Shown: in pieces, positions 43,374 to 54,461 of the stretch
Position numbering within the stretch: position 1 is the first letter of the stretch
Layout of the letters: each line of letters starts with the position of its first letter
NCBI GenBank assembly: GCA_016630955.3
Contig: CM049992.1
Location: 1,240,001 to 1,304,000, forward strand
DNA from: Didymella arachidicola
Taxonomy: Eukaryota; Ascomycota; Dothideomycetes; Pleosporales; Didymellaceae
Length of the DNA stretch: 64,000 bases
Direction: 5' to 3'
Translations under genes and position numbers: made by a program
Notes under the pieces: generated by a model
The model's database searches: none
What the model was told of the DNA's origin: nothing
The model's input: only the letters and a program-made list of their open reading frames with translations

Positions 43374-44707
43374 TCATCTGGGGAAAGGGTTCTTACACTT
43401 GCGAGCTGTCAACGGCTGAGGGAAGATGCCATTATCAAGCAGATCCTTCATGTCCCACTCTGGAGCGCCTTCAGTCTTCCACGTCCAGAAGATCCAGCCA
43501 GTGGCCTTCTCATATGCGTCGAGTTGAGCTTCGATAAAGCGCCCAATGTTCGACTTGTCAGCATCTGACAGACCAGCGACGCTGCCAGTCGACTTTCCAG
43601 TGCAGTCACCGATCTTGGAGCCGCCACCAAACGAGCCGTCGTAGCGTGCGCCCTTGTCCTTGCCGTTAAGCCACTTCGCGCAGTCGGTGATACCACCGGT
43701 CCACTCGCCACTGATTGTCCACTTGTTGTTGCTCTTCATCTGGTTACCGAAGTCACAAGCGGTCTTGATGTGGTCATCGATGCTCATGGCGACAGCGTCG
43801 AGCGTGAAGATCTCGTAGTGATGGGTGTCGAGGAGCAGATTCCACATGCCAGAACCCCAGTCATTCCATGATGTAACGCCTTGGAAGGCATCGTGGAAAG
43901 TGACAGCAACATTGGAGTCTTTGAGGTTGCCCCAGCCGTCCATATAGAACTGACGGACAGTATTCATGTCGAGGTTCGGACCAAGTGGTTCGTTCAAGAG
44001 CTCGATAGCCGAGACAGCAGGATGCGAGGCATGGTCGTCGCGAATCTTGTTCAGGACCTTGATGGTATGGCTGACAGAATCGCCTTGTGTCCAGCCGACG
44101 TTGCCGTACTTGCCTGAGTTGTCGAAACCGTTCTGCGAGTTGGAAGCTACACGCCATCAGCTGATGAATTTCTGTAGCAGCTCACAGATCGTCAACTTAC
44201 CACCGTGCAAGTCAATCATGACTTTCAGACCAGCATTTTTCGCCCAGTCAAGAGCCTCGCCGAGCTTGTCATACGCTCCCTGTACATACGGCTCGCCATC
44301 GATTGGAATAACACTCCAGTACCCAATTGGAATGCGCACGTGGTTTAACCCTGCCTTCGCCATTTGGTTGAAGTCGTCTTGTGTGATCCAAGAGTTCCAA
44401 TGATCTTGCAGCTTGGATTTGGCAGCATCCTTGCCAAAGATTTCTGTGTACGTCCACTCGTCCTTCGCGGCGTTGCCCTCGAAGATGCTCGGAGTGATCC
44501 AGGGCTCGAGGACGAACCAACCGCCTGTGTTCACGCCACGGACCTTCTCACCATTGTAATCGAAAAGTGGTGAGCGCTTCGCAAGCTTCTCTGGTTCTCT
44601 GTGACTGTGTAAGCTACCGTCAATCAATGTTTCGATGCTACCTACAATGGGGAGGCTTTTGAGCCAAGGGCAAGCATGCCAACGGCCAATGCTGTGCACC
44701 AGACCAT
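43374..44707 (-). CDS. EXG1: exo-beta-1,3-glucanase (GH5)
   Basis: Exons 44646-44707, 44201-44598 and 43374-44146 give 410 aa, the usual length of fungal Exg1. Introns 44599-44645 (GTAGGT...CACAG) and 44147-44200 (GTAAGT...TGTAG) keep the frame and rebuild IDLHGASNSQNGFDNSG. Signal peptide residues 1-18 (MVWCTALAVGMLALGSKA), then LAKR at about 26-29, a Kex2 processing site as in yeast Exg1. GH5 features: GVNTGGWFVLEPWITPS, LNHVRIPIGYW, acid/base E206 in LLNEP, HHYEIF, nucleophile E301 in SGEWTGGITDCAKWLNG, and WIFWTWKTE. It releases glucose from wall 1,3-glucan, in remodelling or autolysis. Together with the neighbouring Kre9/Knh1-like gene it suggests a small wall-related neighbourhood, though not necessarily co-regulated. 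Confidence 0.95.
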
Positions 44708-47161
44708 GATGTCGTTTCCGGTGTATTGTTGCTTAGAAAGGTAATGTTGCGATTGCACAATTGCATCCAGCTTCGTGGATCGCGGTATGCAAACAGGGTA
44801 AGGTGTTACTCAAGCAAATCAAGAATGTGCCTCCACGTTTTGCGTACCGTCAACCCAGGGGACATGCACGACTTTAAACCTCAAACTTCCAGCTCACAGG
44901 AAGATCCGCCCGGTGCGGAACTGGGATCTGTTCCCGTCACCCGCCATGACAGCAAGCACATGTCCCTTGGCATATGGATAAAGATCGTCAGAAGCTCAGA
45001 ATTCTGCCAACAAAGCTCCGCCAGGGATGGGCTTCCAGGATGAAGCTCCAATACCCGACCTATCAAATGTTCGCTTGAGTTACTTTCCTCGGGGGTGACG
45101 CAGCGGCGGGAAACACTGTACGAGGTCTAACCGCAAAGCCACAGCTGTCCCGTCTGTGATCATCCTCACCTGGTACCCCTGGGTCTGCGGAAATAGTCGG
45201 TGCACCCAGGGTTCAGGAGTGGTGTTACACCGGCACGAGATGACTAAGGTGAGGCCGCGGTCAGGTACGCTGAGCTGATTGGTGAGGTCTTTCAGGCGAT
45301 GATGGAGCGATCGGCGACGCGTGGCTCAAGCAGGCAGTGGAGATGAGTAGGCGATGAATCAACTTCACAGGTCTTGCTCACGCGGCCGAATGTGGATGGA
45401 GATCTTGGGCCGTTATGGAGAAACGAATGATGATGTTGTTCTGGAAACTGGGAGTTCGAAAGACGTGCACGTCAACATCCCGGGCTTCCAGAACGTCGAT
45501 TTGCATGCAGAAAAACACTGCAACCATCCCATTCTCGCCAGTTTGTGTGCCTATTCTGTATATTAAACCGAGACATCGTTAGTCGTAGCTGCATATCCGA
45601 TGTGCCTACGAGCACAGCAGCTCGACGCTCGGAGTGCTATACAGCTACGTCAAACCCCTGACGAAAGGAACAGGTCTTCCGTGACCTTATATGAAGTCAG
45701 ACCTTGGGGTTGCGGGGGCGCCTGCTCCCGGTCTCCATTCACGATCATCGTAACAGTTTCCTTAATAATCATTGAACGCAGCAAAAATGCATGTTGATCC
45801 TCATCTCCTGTCCAAGTCATCGCAAGCCAGCGCAGGTTTTCCAGTCACCAGCGCCAGCGACCCAATGACCTGGCGAGACGCCACAAAGAAGATCTGCCGG
45901 CCCATCAAATCTGCCGCTCAGCGTAGTCATCAGCCAGCCTGCACCTAACATATTGTAAGCCTTAAGATCAGCTGTGGTGGCAAAAGCACAGCGACGCCGC
46001 TGATCCGTCGCTCTCAGCGTCGAACGACTCGGACTGCACTCGGGAGAAGTACCCCGCCATCGTGGTGGGCCAAGCTTCGCGATCTGATCGCGTGCAGCGA
46101 CGGAGGCCGTTATTCCCGCAATACGAGCGAATCGTGACGCTTTAGCGGTGGGAGGCAAATCTCGTGAACGTCAAGTGTGGGGTTTTAGAACTTCATGTGA
46201 TGGCTATGATGTACTGCGGGCGGTAGTGCCATGTACCACATGGTGTTTGCAGAAAGCAAGCGACCTCGGACTACATGGCAGGTATGACGAGTAAGCGTCA
46301 TCATAATTCGCGGAATGCGTCTCTTTTTGCGGAAGAATATCATTTCGGACATCAATGTCTGCTGTTATTGATACTCGCTGCAAATATGCCTTGATACATG
46401 GCCGTACATACAGATTCAGCCCGAGCATTGCGGTCTCGGGTTGATGATGTCGGTGGTGCAACAGGGTCTCAGTGCGCCGGCTGAGGCTTCGCGCCCACAG
46501 CCCCGAGTGTAACATGAGTCGGACACGTTGTGCGCTTTGCAGGCCCGAGTACAAGACTTACTCAAGACGATGTGTAACGGCGAGCTGAGAAGCCTTCCCG
46601 AGCGCGCCGTGGAAATGTCGTCGTTGGTGCATTTGAAGTTTGGCGCTGGCAGCTTCCACTTGCCTTGTTGGGTGAAGCCGGAGGTCACAAGCACATGGAT
46701 GATCTGTTAGATCGTCACCTTGGTGTGATGTGGGGAAGATTTTGGGGATGTCGGGGAGAGCTGCAAGACGCTTGACAAGGCAAGATCGTCGTTATCGTGA
46801 CTCTGAAGAAGTGACGCCGAGGCCGCAAGTCAGGCGGTGAAGGCGGATACAAAAGATGGGGTTGGATTTGCTTCATCATTGGAAAATTTGAAGTTGCAAA
46901 GCAGGTCAAGTGACGATATCTTCGTAATATTCCCGCGGAAGTTTACCGCTCAAGTAACGTTCGTACAGTCAACGATCGAAACCAGATGACTTGAGATGGT
47001 GGCATTGCTGATGTTAGCCAGTAACCATGGCGTCGACAGTGCTCTCAGGCCTGACTTCGCAGGTGCGGGTGCGAGTAATGAAGGGCCCATAGCAGTCGGT
47101 AAGACTCAGGACATACACAGTACATTTGCCCTTGCGTAAGATTGAAATAACTCGATGCGAT
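44708..47161. other. intergenic, about 2.4 kb, no gene seen
   Basis: Includes the presumed EXG1 promoter. Frames at 45817-46158, 46204-46554 and 46416-46694 lack motifs and were not accepted. Confidence 0.4.
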
Positions 47162-47170
47162 GCTGATGAA

Positions 47171-49988
47171 GGCTGGCGTGATTTGTCCCCCCGTTTTTGA
47201 GATTTGTCCCCCCTTTGAGATTTGTCCCCCGCGCTAGTGTTAGTGGATATTAACTGCCGAACCAAGCTTAGCGTGTAATCTATCAACGCGACAACAGCGC
47301 GACATCTACGCGTTTCCACGCCACAAAGCCTTCTCTATGCTCCTCTCTGCGTTGTAGTTAGCTATCTCTAGTTCTATGTGTATAATCATGGCAGCCATTC
47401 CAGCACCCTTAGACCTTCTCTATAACTCTTATGAGGAAGCATACGATGCTCTTACGACGCATGGCAGGCAACACGGCTATGGCTTTGTTCTTAAGCGAAG
47501 TAAGCCTCACAACTCAGATGTCAAAACACGATACTACTATCATTGTGACCAATTTCGAACCTACCAGTTAAGTGCGAAAAAGTCAAGTACAAGCACGCGT
47601 GCGGCAGGATGTCCCTTCAAGCTAGTCATCTTTAGGATGGAGCACAGCGAGCAATAGAAGCTAGAGGTTCTGGACAAGCATCACAACCACCTCCGATCGA
47701 TCAACCCTAGCGCGCACAATGTGTATTGCAAGCGTACAACGGCACAAAAGGAAGTGATCAAATTGATGACCCATGCTAGGGCGCGGCCGATGCAGATCCT
47801 CGCTGCAATCCAAAGTGAAGATCATGACACACTGGTCACTGCCACCGACATACGAGGCGAGAGAAAGAAAATCAGGGAGAGACACCTAGACGGAAGGAGT
47901 CCGATGGAGGCACTGCTAGACGATCTGTCCACGGCAGACTAGATCTTTGCCGTTAAGAAGGACAACAACAATCGCATCTAAAACCTGTTCTTCGCTCATT
48001 AGAAGCAGGTCAAGCTGCTGCTGGCGAATCCTGATGTACTATTGATGGACTGCACATATTGAACCAACAAGCACAAACTTCCTCTGCTACATATACTCGG
48101 CTGCACTAACCTGCAGACATTCTTCTCTGCAGGCTTTTGCTTCCTCAGCAACAAAACACATGCAGACTACCACTAGGCGATCGCAAACTTCCTCCTCAAG
48201 ACAGGTGTGCAACAGCCACGTGTTTTTATTAGCAACTAGGAAGAAGCATTGAAGATGTTAGCGCGCGCGCTGCTCCTAGGGGTTCCTCAACTCTTGTGCG
48301 TGTGGCACATTAATAAGAACGTTCAGACAAAAGCGCAACAGATCTAGAGAGATGCTGATAGCACGACAAAAGAAGAGAAGCAGAGGATTGCTGAGCAGAG
48401 GGCTTCATTCATGAAACGTTGGACTTAGGTACGGTGAACATAAGCGAAGAGCGCTCTGAAGCAGCTCTTCTAGCATACTTAGACTGATCGAAACAGCTTG
48501 TCTACGCGAAGAGACTGATAGACTTCCAATTCAAATGGAACAATCTGCTTAAAGACTACAGTCACCAGCCGGAGCTTTGCAGGTATCTGCAAGAGAACCA
48601 ATACACAACACGCACAGAGTGGGCAGCCGCCTGGACGTCCCATCACTAACACTACAACACAATCACAAGTTCACCTGTTAAGGGAATGCACAAAGTCCTA
48701 AAGGACTATCTTATGACTTCGATAGGCGACTTGCTTCGTGTCGTTGCAAGGATCGAACAGATGGTCAAGAGTCAATACAGCAAGTACGCAGAGGAGATTG
48801 CGTCTTCTAAGCATAGAACCAAGTTTTAGCACAAACTCGAGTCTATGCCCTTCCTGCCTCCTAGAATCCACGATGTCCTTACACCACCCGCTATCGAGCG
48901 CATCAGGCAACAAGACTTGCTGCGCCAGAAAGAGCAATGACAGCGTCGTGGTGGGCATCCTTGTTCAGGCCTCTTCGAGAAAACACACGGTCTCCCATGC
49001 CGCCATACGCTGCAAGAAGTGATGGCTGCTAGATCCACTCTACGATTGAACCATCTCTACGATGATCACTGGCGCTGTTAACGCGAGCAAGGACCTTCAG
49101 TATTCTTATCCTAGAGGCCGTATCAGTCTATTCTAGAGCCACTTACCGCGCAGACAAGAGGTGCGCCGAGAAGGAACAAAGCATCCACTTGCCGAGACCC
49201 CTCAGCTTTCGAACAGCATGTGCCACCTTCTATGCCTTGCTTCCAACCTTATCATCAATCCCAGGGTTAAACGCTAGCTGAAGCTCTGCAGCAAGTCAAT
49301 ACCTCCGTCACTGTTTTAATTCCCAACTTTACCTTAGTTACAGATCCTGTAACCACTTGCATATCTGTGTTAATCCCAGCACCTGCTCCTCTGCCTGCTA
49401 CTTCGCCTTGGTCGTCTCCGCCTGTAGCTGTCGCTGTGTCAGTAACCATGGCCTCGCCCCCTGTCTAGCAACCTCTAACACTAGAAGAGTTCTTAGCCGA
49501 CGTTAAAGGTCGGCGGGATTAACCTGTGTTATATAACAGCAATAATATAATGTTAGCTACTAACTTTCTGGCAGAAACAGGGCAGGATGGGGATCCTGCA
49601 GAGCTGGTGGAGGCGCGAAACATGGCTCTTGGTAAGCAGGGACTCCTCGCTTCCTGCACGCCGACTATGGCCTGGAACTATCATTTTGGAGACATAGAGG
49701 CTTTCTATACTAAAAGGTTCGCACAGGTTGATGCTCAAGATGCAAGTGTTGAGCCTGAGGATACACCTACACGACGGCCTAAACGTGCTGCAGCAGTGGC
49801 GGCTCCAGAAGCCTAGAAAAACCTTAGGCCGCGAAAGAGACGACGGTGTTAGTAGACAATTTACGTACAGCCTCCCTTCACACCTACCTGCTTCCTAGAC
49901 AAATACAAAACCGTAATCTATCTAACGCTAGTGATGATTTGGCTAGCGCGGGGGACAAATCTCAAAGGGGGGACAAATCACGCCAGCC
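47171..49988 (+). mobile_element. Mutator-like element (MULE), dead copy, with 9 bp target duplication
   Basis: The ends are inverted repeats starting GGCTGGCGTGATTTGTCCCC. The left end contains three copies of the GATTTGTCCCCC unit and the right end two. The flanking 9 bp GCTGATGAA occurs at 47162-47170 and 49989-49997, the length typical of MULE insertion. Inside is a decayed MULE transposase in the plus direction. Element length 2818 bp. Many in-frame stops are TAG at positions where Trp is expected, consistent with RIP. Confidence 0.92.
47388..49816 (+). pseudogene. MULE transposase, multiply interrupted
   Basis: The start is intact: MAAIPAPLDLLYNSYEEAYDAL..., a FAR1/WRKY-GCM1-like N-terminal DNA-binding region with YYYHCDQF, GCPFKL and DKHHNHL (zinc-binding pattern C...C...H-x-H). 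Then come the MULE catalytic region (LLMDCTY, PLLHILGCTNLQTFFSAGFCFLSN, LLCVWHINKNV) with stops every ~30-60 codons from 47655 onward, and a C-terminal piece at 49526-49816 ending in a basic RRPKRAAA stretch. The order of motifs agrees with fungal MULE/hAT-free Mutator-type transposases. It cannot encode a protein as it stands. Confidence 0.85.
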
Positions 49989-49997
49989 GCTGATGAA

Positions 49998-50521
49998 AGG
50001 GCAAAGATTACCGCTGGATCCTCGTAGTTGCGAAACATTTCAGGCTTCCTCCGCTTGCACTTGAAAAGAACGCGATTACTTAACAGCTTATCAAAGTACA
50101 CGGCATTTTGCACCCGAAGTGTGCTAAGCAAAGTCAGGATCCCCTGCTGTTATAGACGGCAGTCACAGCAAACACCAGATACAGCACATGCACTGCGCCT
50201 ACTTAACCCACGTTTGACAGTAAAGTCGCATTCGGGCGGATTCGGGCGGGTAGTGTTGTTGAGCAGACCAAACAGGAAAGGATGGGGCTTAGTCATGAGC
50301 AATATGACCAAGAACGCCAGCCCGCATCCCAGCCTGTACTCAACGATACCGTACGATACACGGCCATCAAGACAGCTTACCCAAGGTGAGATCCGCTCCA
50401 CTGCCGCTCCTTTACACTTCATGTTTGCGTCTTTTTTGTCGCATACATCGTTCACAATGCATCCTCCTGAGTTTGCTGATCATGGTGGCAGTGTCTCGCC
50501 GCAGCATCAGCACCAGCTACG
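49998..50521. other. intergenic, promoter of the BED-TENA gene
   Basis: No gene accepted. A 178-codon plus frame (50028-50564) overlaps the start of the next gene in another frame and has no motif. Confidence 0.4.
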
Positions 50522-52280
50522 ATGGGTCGACACGCAAACCCTGACATCCGCCGTGCATTTGTAGAATTCCAAGACTCAGATACGCCGTCCAAATGCAACA
50601 AGGTCAGATGCCAGCATTGCGGCTTCGTGAGGGCGAAAAACACGACGAGACAGATTGAGCATCTTCAGGAGTGTCAAGCCTACCTCAACTCGCCAGATGC
50701 GCAGGCACACATGATGCCTGGCCAGGCCAGCCAGTCTATGGGCGACTCTAACATGTCGCAAGGCCCGAGTTCTATCTTAAATGGGCAGCAGCCAAATCCA
50801 AATCTTCAAATACACCGCCGCGGTCCAAACACGAAACGCGCCCGTGATGGGCAGCCCATTGCGCCGAATCCCATGCAGCAGCACCCTGCGCCTTCCTTGA
50901 CGAACCATCTTCTCACAACATGCTCTGGGCCATTTACGCAGGCGACCCGACAGCCATTCCTCTCACACGCTGGCTGTGGTTCGCTCGCTGCGGGTCCTCT
51001 GTCGCAATGGCTAGTACAGGACGGACACTACTCGAGAGGATACATACGTTTCGTTGGGCAGCTGCTCGCAAAGATACGATTACCGCAGATGCAGAATTCA
51101 CAGTTCCATCCCATGTATAGGACCATGGATCTGCTAATCTCGGCTCTGAACAATATGCGCCGCGAGATGCAGTTCTTTGAGATTACTGCCACTAAGTACG
51201 GTCTTGCGCTAAGCAACAAGCCTCCTTCTCCAGTCACACGAGCTCTGCTGGATCTGTTTGTCAGCGCTAGCAGCTCGAGCGCTTCTCTTCTGGAGGGAAT
51301 GGTGGTACTTTGGGGCACTGAACATGTAAGCTCACTAACATTACCTGGCTCTGACGGCATGTGCTGACAACCTAGTGCTATCGCTCTGCCTGGCAATACG
51401 CTGCATCCTTCAATACCTCCCATCCGACTCCCAGCAGCGAAAATCACATCGTGGCTCTTCACCAGGCTCTGATCCCGAACTGGACGTCACCAGCATTCAA
51501 TAAGTTCGTAGACGCCACACGTGCGCTCGTCGATGAACTTGCAAATACAACCACAGCTCGCGATGGCAAGGAAGAGATGCAGCGCTGCGATGAGATTTTT
51601 CGTCAAATATGTTGGCTGGAACAGCGCTTCTGGCCTGAGGTTGACGGGATGGGTGAAGAGGATGAAGGCGCCCAGCTCGGTGGCCCTGCGCACATGGGCT
51701 CCATGGGGGCTGGTCTCGCCAACGGCCTTAACAACAACTCGATGAGCAGCAACCATAACGGCAACCGAAACATGAACAATGGTCCTATCAACTCTGGTCG
51801 CATGAACAGCGGCACAATGAATAAGAACATGGGCAGCAACAACATGAATGGACCGATGCGCTCGCAGATGAACAGAGGAAGCATGAGTGGATCTATGATA
51901 GGTGGCCAAGACATGAGCAACCAGAACATGAGCGGCCAAGGCATGGATAGCGCTGGTATGGACGATGATGATGGCTCGCCGGGCAACGATGACGGTAGGC
52001 CCACCTCCATCTTCGCCAACAGTGGTCTCGAAAGTCAAGATCCATGATCTGATACTCAACAGAGTCTACATCTGAGAACGAGGCGCCTCCCCAACCCCGA
52101 CCATCGAATACGCAGCCGATGAGCGCGCAATCGAACCTGCCGGAAATGCCTCAGGGCATTTCCTTCTGTCGCTTCAGCAATCAACCGTGTAACCACGTAC
52201 ATTGCGCGGAGCTCGAGCGCATACACCAAGCGCAGCTCAGTGTTGGGGGAAACGGTATGCTCCAACAGCCATCGTCTTGA
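50522..52280 (+). CDS. BED zinc finger fused to TENA/THI-4 (thiaminase-II/PqqC-like) domain
   Basis: Exons are read as 50522-51325, 51376-51994 and 52063-52280, giving 546 aa. Intron 1 (51326-51375) starts GTAAGC with CTCACTAAC and ends CCTAG. Intron 2 (51995-52062) starts GTAGGC and ends CAACAG. Skipping intron 2 gives a shorter 491-aa protein ending at 52047; the three-exon form adds an ordered C terminus with FCRFSNQPCNHVHCAELERI, so it is preferred. Residues ~1-52 are a BED-type finger (C30, C33, H47, C51). Residues ~135-360 are TENA-like (GPLSQWLVQDGHYSRGYIRFV, then LLEGMVVLWGTEHCYRSAW and FRQICWLEQRFWPEV). Then an Asn/Met/Gly-rich low-complexity stretch. Likely a nuclear regulator using a catalytically repurposed TENA fold; bacterial TenA hydrolyses thiamine-related pyrimidines, but that activity is not established here. 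Confidence 0.85.
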
Positions 52281-52596
52281 AACGATCCAACCAGAGATTG
52301 GCGCAACAGTGAGTTCTGACAATTTAAGGGTAAGAAACGGATTAAACCGGCTAATGACCTGGCAACACATTCAAAGGGACAAAAGGCGCATGCAGTCTAT
52401 TCTTATGGGTTGGGCTCCAAACAAGTGCCCGCGCGGCAGCCTCATGGCAGAGGTATTCCAGAGTACAGCCACACAGCAAGCCAAAGCATCATTGACATGT
52501 CCACTCAAAGCCAGTCGTTGCAAGGAGGGCTTGTCTCTGCTGTATTCGATGCGCTTCGCGCATTACAACATTAAAATATCTATTTCTGAATGTATA
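52281..52596. other. spacer up to Fot1-like insertion
   Basis: 3' flank of the BED-TENA gene ending at the TA target of the next element. Confidence 0.4.
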
Positions 52597-54459
52597 ACGT
52601 AAAGCACCATCGAGGCGGCCACACCATCGAACTGGCCACTTTTCCTTGGCACTGCGAACACCAGGTACAATACAAGCAATTACTCACTCCCCTCTAGTGT
52701 ACCTGCGTACGAAGCACTTGCATTAGATGTAGAATCTTCCTCTGCATCTTTCTGGCACGTACGCGCGTTGTGCCTAGTCTTTCCACAGTTGCCACAGTGC
52801 CGTTGACCTAATTGTGCTCTTTTATAACTACTCCTAACACGCGCTCTTTTTAACACCGTACAAGCTGCAGCTGCGCTTTCAGCTATAGAGGCTGCTACTT
52901 CACCATACTCTATTGTACCACCATGCTGGATCTGCTTTCTTTGCCGGGTTTTGCGCTTAGTAAGTACTGCTACCTGCTCTTCAAGCTTACGGATGCGAGC
53001 TGCTTGTATAACATTCTTATGTAGCATAAGCTTACCACCTTTCACAAGCTGTGCAAACCCCTCTCTTGCTACTTTAGGTGATTGTACGATAGCTTGCCTT
53101 ATAAGCCTTGCCTTATAAGCCTTGCCTGTGACCCAAATTCATGTGAATTGCTTGGTGTTTGGGATTGCCACGGTGTTTCTAGTAGGGGTACTGGTGGTGG
53201 CGTACGAATCTAAACATCTAGACGATCCAAGACACGCTGCGCGTCGATAGGCACAAGCCCTAAAGCCTCAAAGGCCTTCTTGCAGTTCTTGTACGTAAAC
53301 ACGTCGAAAAACGCGTCCCTAAAGGCTGGAAAGAAGCCTTCTTTGTTAATGTGGAAGACGCGTCAGGATGCCAAGGCTCGTACGCGTTGAGAGTACTTCA
53401 GTTTCAACGGTAAGAAACACACCACATTAAGTGGCTGGAGGATGTGCGATGAGTAAGCAGGCATACAAAGGGTAAGGATCATGTTTTCCAGGCAGTAGTC
53501 CTTAAAATCCTAGTTAAGGTGGCTCTTATGGCCGTCCAAAATGAGCAGCCTGTACGAGCCCTTCTGACGCGCCTTTGTATGCTGGTCAAAGTGCTTTAAC
53601 CACTCTAGGCCGAGCTGATTGTTTGTCTATCCGTTCTTAGAGACAGAGAGCTTCCAGTCGTACGGTATGTTAGTCTCCTCATACCAGGCAGAGATGTGTA
53701 CGCGCCCTTTGTAGATAATAAAGGGTGGGATAGCATACCCAGCAGCACAGATGCTCTGGATAGCTGTAACCCACTCCCGATCACCTAGCTGGACGAGGTT
53801 TAGTCTCGTACGTCTCTCTGAACCTGTAACAACCTTCATTGAGCCAATAATCCCCATCTGGAAGCCAGTCTCATCAAAGTTGTGGGTGTCATCATCCTGG
53901 ACCCCATACTTGTCTTTTGTGTCCCCTACGAGCTGAAACCAGGCGCTAATAACTGCTGGATCCTCCTGGAGTATTCTCTCGCGATCCTTTGCTCGATTGA
54001 AGGCCATTTCGAGCTTCTCTGTACGCTGGACGAATCGCTCTGCCCAGTTCTTGCCAACAGGTGTCCCACCACGTACAGCCAGAAGTTTATCTGCAATATC
54101 TACCACCTCAGAGAGCCGGGGGGCAAATCCGCGCGCGTCAAGGTCGAGTATGTATCGTACGATTGTTTGCTCTTCAGATACAGAGAGCTTCTGCCTGTTT
54201 GGTGGTGCCTCTTGTCGAAATCTGATTTCGTGCAGCCGATCAGAGAGCCGTTGATGACGTACGTTGTAGGCTGCAGCAGCGCGTCGCACGCTTTGAAACT
54301 GTCCCTTAGTGTACGCCTGAAGAGCAAGAATAATTCTGCCTTCTTGTTGAGTTAATTCTTGCTTATGTTGTTCTTGCATGTTGTGTTGTACGGAAAAGTT
54401 GCAGTGCCAAGGAAAAGTGGCCGGTTCGATGGTGTGGCCGCCTCGATGGTGCTTTACGT
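52597..54459 (-). mobile_element. Fot1-like transposon of a second family, RIP-damaged
   Basis: The terminal inverted repeats are 59 bp (52597-52655 and 54401-54459) with one mismatch, starting ACGTAAAGCACCATCGAGGC. TA flanks both sides (52595-52596, 54460-54461). Length 1863 bp. The repeats are unrelated to those of elements 1-3, so this is a separate family. It encodes a broken transposase on the minus strand. A short duplication (CCTTATAAGCCTTG) occurs at about 53095-53126. Confidence 0.92.
52680..54379 (-). pseudogene. Fot1-like transposase with C-terminal zinc knuckle, interrupted
   Basis: The N-terminal 250 residues (54379-53627) are open: MQEQHKQELTQQEGRIILALQ, HTH (RRAAAAYNVRHQRLSDRLHE), CENP-B-like HTH (VGKNWAERFVQRTE), first catalytic D in HNFDETGFQMG. 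A TAG then replaces the Trp of NGWTNNQ. Beyond it, still homologous, are LLILDGHKSH (second D) and HILQPLNVV, where the third catalytic position reads Asn. Several further stops follow. The last ~120 codons (53045-52680) are open again and carry a CCHC knuckle (CGNCGKTRHNARTC). Not functional. Confidence 0.85.
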
Positions 54460-54461
54460 TA

